NCBI RefSeq assembly: GCF_018736045.1
Contig: NZ_CP076132.1
Coordinates: 3,209,501-3,273,500, forward strand
Origin: Flammeovirga yaeyamensis
Lineage (GTDB): Bacteria; Bacteroidota; Bacteroidia; Cytophagales; Flammeovirgaceae
DNA length: 64,000 bases
Direction: 5' to 3'
Position 1 is the first letter of the stretch. The number at the start of each line of letters is the position of its first letter. Below are positions 45,601-52,830 of the stretch, in pieces. A program made the translations under genes and the position numbers. Below the pieces are notes generated by a model, which searched no databases, had not been told where the DNA came from, and saw only the letters and a list, made by a program, of their open reading frames with translations.

Positions 45601-47463
45601 CCATATCTGTTTTATTTCATTGAAATTTAATTTTGTCTGATTTAGAAGAAGAAAATGCTTATCTAAATCTTCTTCATTAAATAACACAAAACATTCTGCT
45701 GTCAAGCTCTGATCTCTACCTGCCCTTCCTGCCTCTTGAACATAATTTTCTAAAGAATCGGATACCTCGAAATGTACTACCATTCGAACATCACTTTTAT
45801 CTACTCCCATGCCGAAAGCAGAAGTAGCCACCATAATATCTACTTCTCCATTGATAAAAAGTTCCTGATTTTCCGACTTCTCATTTTTATCCATCTTACC
45901 ATGATAAGCCCTGGCACAAAAACCATCTTGGTTCAATTGTTCGGCTACTTTATACGCCTTTTTTGTTCTAGACACGTAAACGATAGTCGGACATTGTTTC
46001 GCCTCTAATAACTCTCGAAGCTTCGCATATTTTTCTTTATCTCCTTTCTTAGGAATTACCTGATAACTTAAATTAGTTCTTGATGCTTTTGAGCTAAACT
46101 CTTTTAAATCAAGGGAGAGTTTGCTTGCAAAATAGAACTTAATATCGTTGACTACTTGCTTCTTTGCAGTAGCTGTAAAGCATGAAATAGGAATGGTATA
46201 ATCAAGATTTTTCTTCTCTTGAAGGTTCTTAATAAAATCAGCAATATATAAGTAATCCACCCTAAAATCTTGTCCCCAAGATGAAAAACAATGGGCTTCG
46301 TCAATGACAAATCGAACGACATTTCGTCCCAACAAAAGTCTTTCAATTGACCTCGACCGAAGTGATTCTGGAGAAATATACAATAAAGAAGCCTTCCCTT
46401 CCTCCACTCTTTCAAAAGACTTTGCTCTTTCAATAGGGTCTAATAATCCATTAATCGTTACTGCATCTGTAATACTAGATTTCTCCAAATTATCCACCTG
46501 ATCTTTCATCAAAGATTGTAATGGAGAAATGACGACCGTTAACCCTTTTACATTATCCCCACTCATCAAAGCAGGTACTTGAAAGGTAATCGATTTACCT
46601 CCGCCTGTAGGAAATATAGCTAAGATGGAGTCATTATTAATGGCAGCGTTTACAGCATCTTCTTGAAGTGATTTCCCTTCAAACTTACGGTAATCAGGAT
46701 AGCCAAAATATTTCTTTAAGCCTTCCTTGGCATTTAATTTCTGATTGCAATAATTACAGTTCGAAGAACATTTTGTATTACGAAGAAGTCGAAATACATT
46801 TTCAATCTCAGGGTATGTTTTCAAGACCCAAGGTGGAGTGATAGAATATTTACTCTTTATCGAAATTAAAGACAATACATAAGCCAACTCAATAGGGTGA
46901 TCGGAAACTAATTCTGTTAGTTCATCTACATTGTCGCATATCTCATCTTTAAATCTTTTTCTAATCAAAGTGATTGGATCTGAATCAGATTCTTTATACC
47001 CAATGTATTTGAAGAAAGACAAGAACTCCTTTTTGTCTTTCAATAATGAATAATAAATTGACTTTAATTCATCATCTAATTTATGGAAGGAGGAAATTTC
47101 ATCTTGTAAAAGATCTTTTGCTTTTAGACAATCGTTTAATGGATTATTCAGCTCTTCTGTTTGAAGTTTATCGTCTTTTAGAAGATGATGATAAGGTTTG
47201 GTGGGAAATAATAATGGGGACCAATGTAACGTATCAATCAAATGTTTATCATCAAAAGATACTATATATTGTTTTTCAATAATAGGTATATCATGGACAA
47301 AAATATTATGTCCACAAATAAAATCTTTGGTTTGAATACATTGAAGTAAGTCCTTATTTGATGTTGAATGAGATTTCATTCCATCGCAAGTCAATACACC
47401 AATATCTTCAATTTTTTTAGATTTTACATTAACCTCAATATCAATAAATGCAATAGTTCCCAT
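42667..47463 (-). CDS. Exonuclease-RecQ-UvrD triple fusion helicase
   Basis: A 1598-residue protein with three enzymatic parts. Residues 1-190 form a DnaQ-like DEDD 3'-5' exonuclease (FIDIEVNV with Asp8/Glu10, GHNIFVHDIPI). Residues about 255-620 form a RecQ helicase: FPTGGGKS near 291, VIDEAHCFSSWG near 389, QEAGRAGRDQ near 579, and a winged-helix region. Residues about 1040-1500 form a UvrD/PcrA-type superfamily-1 helicase: LAGPGSGKT near 1071, VIDEAQDMDE, VGDDDQNIYEFRG near 1204, STIHKSKGKEF near 1428 and YVAFTRAKH. All motifs look intact. Such fusions are known in Bacteroidota and are usually taken as repair or recombination enzymes, but this gene borders the defence island. A single-gene role is likely. 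Confidence 0.88.
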   Translation of the reverse strand: MGTIAFIDIEVNVKSKKIEDIGVLTCDGMKSHSTSNKDLLQCIQTKDFICGHNIFVHDIPIIEKQYIVSFDDKHLIDTLHWSPLLFPTKPYHHLLKDDKLQTEELNNPLNDCLKAKDLLQDEISSFHKLDDELKSIYYSLLKDKKEFLSFFKYIGYKESDSDPITLIRKRFKDEICDNVDELTELVSDHPIELAYVLSLISIKSKYSITPPWVLKTYPEIENVFRLLRNTKCSSNCNYCNQKLNAKEGLKKYFGYPDYRKFEGKSLQEDAVNAAINNDSILAIFPTGGGKSITFQVPALMSGDNVKGLTVVISPLQSLMKDQVDNLEKSSITDAVTINGLLDPIERAKSFERVEEGKASLLYISPESLRSRSIERLLLGRNVVRFVIDEAHCFSSWGQDFRVDYLYIADFIKNLQEKKNLDYTIPISCFTATAKKQVVNDIKFYFASKLSLDLKEFSSKASRTNLSYQVIPKKGDKEKYAKLRELLEAKQCPTIVYVSRTKKAYKVAEQLNQDGFCARAYHGKMDKNEKSENQELFINGEVDIMVATSAFGMGVDKSDVRMVVHFEVSDSLENYVQEAGRAGRDQSLTAECFVLFNEEDLDKHFLLLNQTKLNFNEIKQIWSAIKQLSVFRNSVSNSALEIARKAGWDDSIKELETRVTTAIAALEDAGYVKRGQNMPQVFADSIQSKNAQEAIDKIYDSPRFNEAQKQNAIRVIKKLFSSKTRIKEDDEKAETRVDYISDHLGLSKEEVIESISLMREEGILSDAKDLTAFIKKEDKQNTSLNILKWFIGIERFLMNEFTEEEGQYHIKELNEKGEAENVTKVNPQKIKTILNFWVITNCIKRKKDEFSNHHILVKSKLSKEEFKKKIELRSQIAEFIVKELFERSKEQKSSGSEVLIHFSVMELKKVVEDRSSATLYKITPSIKDIEEALFYLSRIDAIKIDGGFLITYNKIKVDRIEKNNAIKYKKSDYKKLEDYYQSKTEQIHIVGEYANKMIDDYKSALQFTEDYFHLEYADFLKKYFKGNKGKELKQNITPAKYEQLFGGLSITQNSIITDNKSEYISVLAGPGSGKTRVLVHKLASLILMEDVKHEQLLMLTFSRAAATEFKMRLKELIGNAVYGIEIMTFHSYCFEILGRVGDLEKAKNVIASTVEMIRNKEIEPSNITKTVLVIDEAQDMDEAEFDLVSALMEVNDDMRVIMVGDDDQNIYEFRGASSKYLENFIHEHQAKKIELTENYRSDKSLVEYSNQFVQKIQNRLKETPIIPKSKVDGTVELTKYSSPFIIEAVVREVFYSELKGSTCILTHYNVDALQIAGMLNMMGKKAKLIQTNEGFNLFNLFEIRTFILAIDFQNSEAIIDNQVWKEAINKIKIEFKDSPHLEVCLNITSAFHDLYPKIKYKSDLKIFIKESKLEDFINSEEETILVSTIHKSKGKEFDNVFIMLKDKIDNVDAKKRELYVAFTRAKHNLFIHTNKNYLNSISINNLIWKQDDEQYEPSKLLLLQTTHKDLWLSYFVRMQTLISKLKTGDELTFDNEGCYFHEQFPLLKFSKAFQEELKKYEMKGYTIRKVKVSYIVYWWCEEHEKEVKIVLPEVLLRRG

Positions 47464-47544
47464 TTAAAAATAAATATAACAAATCACATTTATTATTTAA
47501 ATATTGCATTAATTTAAGTTAACAGGATTTTTGGTTTTCTACAC

Positions 47545-48903
47545 TTAAGTACCAGGCACCCACCAAACCCCCTCCCCAAAATCAACACCACCACCCATCT
47601 CTTCCTGCACCACTCTATCCACAATATACACCCCAACTTCAGCCATACGATCAAAAGTATCTACACTATCTAGGGGAAAGTTTTGTCTTGTTCTATGGAT
47701 ATCAAAACGGTCGGAAAGGTTATTTCCGAAAGCAGACTCTACTCCTTCTTTACCAATCATAAAACCAATAAGTCCTCCCCATGTAGCGGTTGGATTATCG
47801 GAATCCCATCCTGAAAGTGTACCAATCTTGATAGTTTCTTTCAGATCTCCCTCTCCATAGAGCAAGCTGATGATAGATGCTCCATAATTAATACCTGCAG
47901 CAAAGCAGCCGTTACAATACAGTTCCTTGGAGGTAATATCGTAGCCATCTTCTTGGTTCACTTGGTATTTGATGTACAATGAGTCTCTCACTTCTTCCCA
48001 TTTTGTTCCTTTTTGATATTCGGCATTAACGAAGTCATACATCTTCGTGGCATATGAAGTGGCTGGCATTTTAGTTCTTGCTTCTTTGGCCATCCATAAG
48101 ATCTTCTCTTTTTGGGTTAACTTTTGATCTACCTTTGATGCCAAAGAGTACATATTGACATAAAATTCTGAGATATAAGCGGCATCTTCCCTTGCTACTG
48201 TTCTTATAGGAAGATAGGCCATTTTCTGAGCGATATCAGGACGAGCGGGTGCAAAGAATCCAAAGATCTCTGTGGTCAATTGGGCATCGATCATATCGTA
48301 ATGCTCGTTATTTTTGGGATCACCTGTTTCAGGTGGTAACATTCCCTCTTGCATTAAATCAAATGCTTTTTGATTAGATACCCAAAGGTAGTTTTCTTCC
48401 TCTTTTTTAATATGCTTCAACCAACCTTCTCGAATGTCTTCCGGAGATAAAATACTTTTCTTTTTTGTGTAAAGTAGATGTTGATAGATGTATTCAATAT
48501 CAGTATCATCGTCTGCTCCCCAAACTTCATCTTTTGTTCTAATAACGAAATCAATAGTTTCTGATAGATCACTTGGTATGCCCTGCCCCCAAATACTTGG
48601 CAGGTCCGGTTTCCCCCAATCCTCTCTTGTATAAAAGTCACCTGTTTTGATTTCTCCGATATTGCCAATCTTATCCATTTCTGTAACTAAACCAGTCCAA
48701 TTTGCAATACACTGACCCAACCAGAATCCATATAATTTATCTTTGTACTCCATTCGAGATATTTTAATATCTGTTGTTTTTGGAGTGTATGCTTTATAGG
48801 TAAGCTGAGGATCTTGTAACACTTTACCCTTCTGTGAATTACAAGAAATAATTATTGCAGATAAACAAAAAAATAAAATGGGGGTTTTGATATTTATATT
48901 CAT
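47545..48903 (-). CDS. ADP-ribosylglycohydrolase-family lipoprotein
   Basis: A 452-residue protein with a lipoprotein signal (hydrophobic residues 8-20, lipobox AIIISC with Cys21). The body matches the ADP-ribosylglycohydrolase (ARH) fold: DKLYGFWLGQCIANWTG near the start of the domain, EVWGADDDTDIEY, and GWDSDNPTATWGGLIGFMIG in the last third, where the Mg-binding acidic residues lie. It is anchored to a membrane outside the cytoplasm, so it is unlikely to reverse cytosolic ADP-ribosylation. Extracytoplasmic members are often found with glycan-degradation loci in Bacteroidota. It is monocistronic here. The family is secure, the substrate is not. Confidence 0.85.
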   Translation of the reverse strand: MNINIKTPILFFCLSAIIISCNSQKGKVLQDPQLTYKAYTPKTTDIKISRMEYKDKLYGFWLGQCIANWTGLVTEMDKIGNIGEIKTGDFYTREDWGKPDLPSIWGQGIPSDLSETIDFVIRTKDEVWGADDDTDIEYIYQHLLYTKKKSILSPEDIREGWLKHIKKEEENYLWVSNQKAFDLMQEGMLPPETGDPKNNEHYDMIDAQLTTEIFGFFAPARPDIAQKMAYLPIRTVAREDAAYISEFYVNMYSLASKVDQKLTQKEKILWMAKEARTKMPATSYATKMYDFVNAEYQKGTKWEEVRDSLYIKYQVNQEDGYDITSKELYCNGCFAAGINYGASIISLLYGEGDLKETIKIGTLSGWDSDNPTATWGGLIGFMIGKEGVESAFGNNLSDRFDIHRTRQNFPLDSVDTFDRMAEVGVYIVDRVVQEEMGGGVDFGEGVWWVPGT

Positions 48904-49080
48904 TTCAATTTGAAGTTAGTACTAATTTAAAAAATGTAACTTATATAGCTGTTCAACATTAGGTTTACCACAAGGTAATCATTCATAATTGGGGAGCAAA
49001 ATGGATTATTGAACAATTTTCATTAACTTCATGTTGATGTATTTAACGACCCCTTTTTACAAATCTACTAGCTTACTTAT

Positions 49081-49680
49081 ATGGATCAATTGTTACTTAA
49101 CTACTTTAAAAATTCTCTTTACGGAATAGCGGTTTATGAAAGAGTGGAAAAAGATCGATATCGATTCGTACTCTACAATACTACAGGAAGAAAAATGGAT
49201 GGAGTCCCTGATATAGATTATGAAGGGAAGTTCATAGAAGACTTGTTTCCCAATGTACACGAGTTTGGGATATTTGAAAAACTAGAAGAGGTTTTTAAAA
49301 CAGGAATCCCCCAAGAACATCAATTGAAAACCTATAAAATTTCTGATGATCACTATTTATATCGGACCAATAAGATTCAGAAATTATCCAATGGGTATAT
49401 GGTTTGTCAGTATCACGACGAGTCAAAAGTATTTGATTTAACCGATCGGCTTGTACAAGATTACGAGACCTTTGAAAACATCTTCAACTATTCAGAATAT
49501 AAGGTAAAAGGTGATTTCTCTATCGTTCATCAGTTAATTCAAGTGTTGCTAAAGAAACAACCTAGTGATGAGTTGAAGAAGATCAATACACATATTAAAA
49601 ATATTGAAGATAAGATTGATGCCCTTTCCTCATCCATTTCCAGAGGAATGAAGAAAATTAAACAAGAAGTTTTTAGATAA
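49081..49680 (+). CDS. PAS-domain-like protein
   Basis: A 199-residue cytoplasmic protein. Residues 1-115 fit a PAS fold: LLNYFKNSLYGIAVYERVEK, RFVLYNTTGRKM, GKFIEDLFPNV, then a five-strand end SNGYMVCQYHD. PAS domains bind small ligands or partners. The C-terminal 80 residues are helical and coiled-coil-like (HIKNIEDKIDALSSSISRGM), with no kinase, GGDEF or HTH output domain. It may act as a dimeric adaptor. The gene stands alone and shares a bidirectional terminator with satP. Confidence 0.7.
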   Translation: MDQLLLNYFKNSLYGIAVYERVEKDRYRFVLYNTTGRKMDGVPDIDYEGKFIEDLFPNVHEFGIFEKLEEVFKTGIPQEHQLKTYKISDDHYLYRTNKIQKLSNGYMVCQYHDESKVFDLTDRLVQDYETFENIFNYSEYKVKGDFSIVHQLIQVLLKKQPSDELKKINTHIKNIEDKIDALSSSISRGMKKIKQEVFR

Positions 49681-49684
49681 ACAA

Positions 49685-49718
49685 AAAACCACCCCAAGAT
49701 CACTCCTGAGGTGGTTTT
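49685..49718. terminator. Bidirectional terminator
   Basis: AAAACCACC / GGTGGTTTT, a perfect 9-bp inverted repeat with A and T tracts on the two sides, lies between the converging PAS and satP genes and would serve both. Confidence 0.8.
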
Positions 49719-49739
49719 AATATTTAAAATAAAGTCAGA

Positions 49740-50294
49740 CTATTTGATAATCTTGTTACCTAAAGGTAGTACTACTTTACCCGCTAATTCGTTGATGATT
49801 GCCGCCGCCATCATGTACCATGCAGCCAATGCACAAATGATCAAATCGATTGCTGCGATTGTTTTGAATGCTTCCGATACGAAGTGCTCTAACACTAAGA
49901 ACAAGAAACCAAGCAACAATGTACCAAATGTGAAGGCCATTGCCGTATGAATTCTTAACGAAGCAACGAACATGATTGCTGTATATAGCATCCATGCCAA
50001 TAAGAAGAATCCTACATCAGAATGCGACGAAGTGTACACTCCATAGTGGTTACAAAGCCAGATGATGCATAAACCCATCCAGAATGCTCCGTATGATACA
50101 AATGCAGAGAAGCCAAAGCTATTGCCCATTTTTTGCTCTTGGAAACCTGCGATAAACTGTGCTAGACCACCGAAGATAATACCCATAGCCATAACAGGAC
50201 CTAATCCGACCCATCCTAGGTTATGGAATTGTAATAATAAAGTAGTCAAACCGAAGCCTGCTAAACCCACTACTGCTGGATTGCCATTTTTCAT
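49740..50294 (-). CDS. satP: Acetate/succinate transporter of the GPR1/FUN34/YaaH family
   Basis: A small integral membrane protein with six predicted helices. It carries the family signature NGNPAVVGLAGFGLTTLLL at its start, followed by WVGLGPVMAMGIIFGGLAQF and FVSYGAFWMGLC, as in SatP/YaaH, which moves acetate and succinate with protons across the inner membrane. The longer frame opens with a TTG at 50352-50354. I prefer the ATG at 50292-50294, which gives 184 residues, places NPAV close to the start as in other members, and has a typical A/T-rich leader. It is monocistronic. Confidence 0.9.
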   Translation of the reverse strand: MKNGNPAVVGLAGFGLTTLLLQFHNLGWVGLGPVMAMGIIFGGLAQFIAGFQEQKMGNSFGFSAFVSYGAFWMGLCIIWLCNHYGVYTSSHSDVGFFLLAWMLYTAIMFVASLRIHTAMAFTFGTLLLGFLFLVLEHFVSEAFKTIAAIDLIICALAAWYMMAAAIINELAGKVVLPLGNKIIK

Positions 50295-50428
50295 TTTTAA
50301 GTAATTTATCCGTTTTAAATGATTCTTTTTTGCTTGTTGAAAGAGAACCGTCAATTTTTTTCGGATGCAAAAATATTAAATTAAAAATGGCTTATAAGTT
50401 AATGAATGATAAGTGGATCTTATGAAAG

Positions 50429-50887
50429 TTAATGGACATTCTTATCCCTTAACTCCGTCCTTCTCATTGGCATACTATCTATTTTATCATATAAGTCTTT
50501 TTTTGACAGAAATGTCGATTCTCTTAGCTTCACTCCACCATCTAAACCTATTAGAACTACTTCAAAATCCATTCTTTTATCAAATAGCAAGGGGTGTTCC
50601 CAATCGATTGAAGCTTTTTCATCAGCGCTTAACGAATAAGATGAATTGACAACATAAAATACCTTTATTTTCCTTTCCTCAAACTCATTTTCCTCCCCTT
50701 CGAACTCTTCAATTTGTTGGGTATAGAGGTCTTGACCTTCAGTATTTGTTTTGATGACCAATAAGCGATGCTTCCATTGATGATCATCTAAGTTTTGTGC
50801 TTCTACTTTACCAAATAAAAAAATACAGGTAATAAAAATAAAGCACAGAATACATCTGTTCTTCGGTTGTAAGTAGCGTTGGAGCAT
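50429..50887 (-). CDS. Exported DUF4174-domain protein
   Basis: A 152-residue protein with a signal peptide (hydrophobic residues about 12-26, ending KVEA). The mature part is a DUF4174 domain: LDDHQWKHRLLVIKTNT at its start, FEVVLIGLDGGVKLRE and the terminal IDSMPMRRTELRDK. The fold is thioredoxin-like, but no CxxC is present. The Bacteroidota protein is predicted to be periplasmic. No function is established for the family. No operon partner is evident. Confidence 0.75.
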   Translation of the reverse strand: MLQRYLQPKNRCILCFIFITCIFLFGKVEAQNLDDHQWKHRLLVIKTNTEGQDLYTQQIEEFEGEENEFEERKIKVFYVVNSSYSLSADEKASIDWEHPLLFDKRMDFEVVLIGLDGGVKLRESTFLSKKDLYDKIDSMPMRRTELRDKNVH

Positions 50888-50972
50888 AGTAGAAATTTAA
50901 ATATTTATTGAATTGGAAGTTGGTTCCTTAAGTTAATCATTACTACAATATTATCATAATTTTATTCACGTT

Positions 50973-51721
50973 ACACTGGTGCAGATGTTTAGCGATAGCG
51001 GCATCTGTACCTATAAACGTTAGAGGTCTCCCGAACTCGTGGTAAACGGCAACAAGGTCGGGAGACCTTGGAAGTTTGTGGGCACAAGAAACGCTAGCGC
51101 TTAATTCTTGCGCCAGTTTTACTACACTGGTGCAAATGTTTAGCGACAGCGGCATCTGTACCTATAAACGTTAGAGGTCTCCCGACCTCGTGGTATACGG
51201 CAACAAGGTCGGGAGACCTTGGAAGTTTGTGGACACAAGAAACGCTAGCGCTTAATTCTTGCGCCAGTTTTACTACACTGGTGCAGATGTTTAGCGACAG
51301 CGGCATCTGTAACTATAAACGTTAGAGGTCTCCCGACCTCGTGGTATACGGCAACAAGGTCGGGAGACCTTGGAAGTTTGTGGGCACAAGAAACGCTAGC
51401 GCTTAATTCTTGCGCCAGTTTTACTACACTGGTGCAGATGTTTAGCGACAGCGGCATCTGTAACTATAAACGTTAGAGGTCTCCCGACCTCGTGGTATAC
51501 GGCAACAAGGTCGGGAGACCTTGGAAGTTTGTGGGCACAAGAAACGCTAGCGCTTAATTCTTGCGCCAGTTTTACTACACTGGTGCAGATGTTTAGCGAC
51601 AGCGGCATCTGTAACTATAAACGTTAGAGGTCTCCCGACCTCGTGGTATACGGCAACAAGGTCGGGAGACCTTGGAAGTTTGTGGGCACAAGAAACGCTA
51701 GCGCTTAATTCTTGCGCCAGT
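50973..51721. repeat. Five tandem copies of a 151-bp hairpin-rich repeat
   Basis: Units start at 50973, 51124, 51275, 51426 and 51577, exactly 151 bp apart; the last is cut to about 145 bp. Each contains a 14-bp perfect stem AGGTCTCCCGACCT / AGGTCGGGAGACCT with a 17-nt loop (51175-51219 in unit 2), the palindrome CGCTAGCG, and ends that are inverted copies of ACTGGYGCA. Units 3, 4 and 5 are nearly identical, unit 2 has a few changes and unit 1 most. A 70-codon frame repeats on the minus strand but looks like a by-product of periodicity. The GC content is well above the surroundings. Confidence 0.9.
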
Positions 51722-51755
51722 GGGGTTCACATTTCAATTCCTGAAATTTCTTCCG

Positions 51756-51763
51756 TATTTTTG
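51756..51763 (+). promoter_or_regulatory. Candidate -7 box for the AlkB-like gene
   Basis: TATTTTTG matches TAnnTTTG exactly, 26 nt before the ATG and about 35 nt beyond the tandem repeats. No good -33 TTG is seen at the usual distance, so support is limited. Confidence 0.4.
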
Positions 51764-51789
51764 TAGTAACCAATAAATTAACACACATA

Positions 51790-52803
51790 ATGAATACCAA
51801 AGAATTAAAATATTTCTCCGCTTACTTGATCCCACTTTTTTGTCTGATTGGCTTCCTTAAAGGAGGTTTCTTCGCTTGGGGAACCGTTATTTTTGCTTTT
51901 ATCTTCGTTCCTATCTTAGATGCAATACTTCCAACCACAGAAGAAGTAAGTGACACCAATAACAAACAATACGCTTTAATTTACGACCTACTTCTCTACT
52001 TTAACCTAGTTTGGTTGTATGGATTGGTGGCATTATCAATTGCTCAATGGGAAGCGACAAATTTCTCTACTTCTGAAAACATCGGGCTTATCATCAGCCT
52101 AGGACTTGTATTAGGAACAGCGGGTATTAATGTTGCTCACGAATTAGGACATCGAAATAAAAAGAGAGAACAGATCTTTGCACAATTGCTCTTACTCCCT
52201 TCATTTTATATGCACTTCTATATCGAACACAATCGAGGTCATCATTATCACGTAGCTACGCCTAACGACCCTGCCACGGCTAAAAAGAACGAGTGGCTCT
52301 ACCTCTTTTGGATGAGAAGTATTATCTTCTCTTATGTTGATGCATGGAAGATTCAGCTTCAATTATTGAAAGGGAAATTCTTTACAGTTGAGAATAAAAT
52401 GCTTTGGTATTCCATCATCTATTTGATGTACATGACTACATTATTCCTCCTATTTAATTCCACCACCGCTGTCTTTGTGATACTCTCAGGTATAGTCGGA
52501 GTATTATTATTAGAGACCATCAACTACGTTGAACATTACGGTTTGCTGAGAAAGAAATTACCTAATGGTCGATACGAAAAGGTACAGGTATACCACTCTT
52601 GGAATGCCAACTATACGTTTGGCCGTATCATTTTATTTGAACTTACCAGACATTCGGATCATCATTACAAAGCATCGAAGAAGTACCATACATTGGAACA
52701 TCAAAAAAAAGCCCCCGAATTACCTTTTGGGTATCCGGCGGCTATCATTTGTGCTTTGTTTCCTCCACTATGGTTTTGGGTGATGAATAAGCGGATTATT
52801 TGA
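51790..52803 (+). CDS. AlkB-type alkane 1-monooxygenase / membrane di-iron hydroxylase
   Basis: A 337-residue integral membrane protein with about six hydrophobic segments. The histidine boxes that hold the di-iron centre are all present and in the AlkB order: HELGHR near 118, EHNRGHHYHVAT near 147, NYVEHYGL near 241 and RHSDHHY near 288. The spacing and the NYVEHYG motif are characteristic of alkane hydroxylases rather than plain desaturases. It would use rubredoxin-delivered electrons to hydroxylate a medium- or long-chain alkyl substrate. Neither rubredoxin nor reductase is encoded nearby, so the partner is elsewhere. The natural substrate in this organism is inferred. Confidence 0.88.
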   Translation: MNTKELKYFSAYLIPLFCLIGFLKGGFFAWGTVIFAFIFVPILDAILPTTEEVSDTNNKQYALIYDLLLYFNLVWLYGLVALSIAQWEATNFSTSENIGLIISLGLVLGTAGINVAHELGHRNKKREQIFAQLLLLPSFYMHFYIEHNRGHHYHVATPNDPATAKKNEWLYLFWMRSIIFSYVDAWKIQLQLLKGKFFTVENKMLWYSIIYLMYMTTLFLLFNSTTAVFVILSGIVGVLLLETINYVEHYGLLRKKLPNGRYEKVQVYHSWNANYTFGRIILFELTRHSDHHYKASKKYHTLEHQKKAPELPFGYPAAIICALFPPLWFWVMNKRII

Positions 52804-52805
52804 AG

Positions 52806-52824
52806 GGGCGTATGCGATGCGCCC
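52806..52824. repeat. REP-like GC-rich palindrome between converging genes
   Basis: GGGCGTATGCGATGCGCCC pairs GGGCG with CGCCC around a 9-nt centre, with one wobble pair. It lies 3 nt beyond the AlkB-like stop and 7 nt before the opposing TonB-like stop. It shares the pattern GGGCGnAT-n3-ATnCGCCC with the palindrome at 58914-58934. Confidence 0.55.
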
Positions 52825-52830
52825 GTACTT

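Noticed and set aside
50943-51608. Four or five repeated 70-residue frames on the minus strand
   Set aside because: Each is a by-product of the 151-bp repeat. The frame follows the hairpin and has no ribosome site, and the first copy ends differently. They are noted as repeat, not as genes.
50973-51721. CRISPR array
   Set aside because: The units are joined without unique spacers and are 151 bp long, and no cas gene is present.
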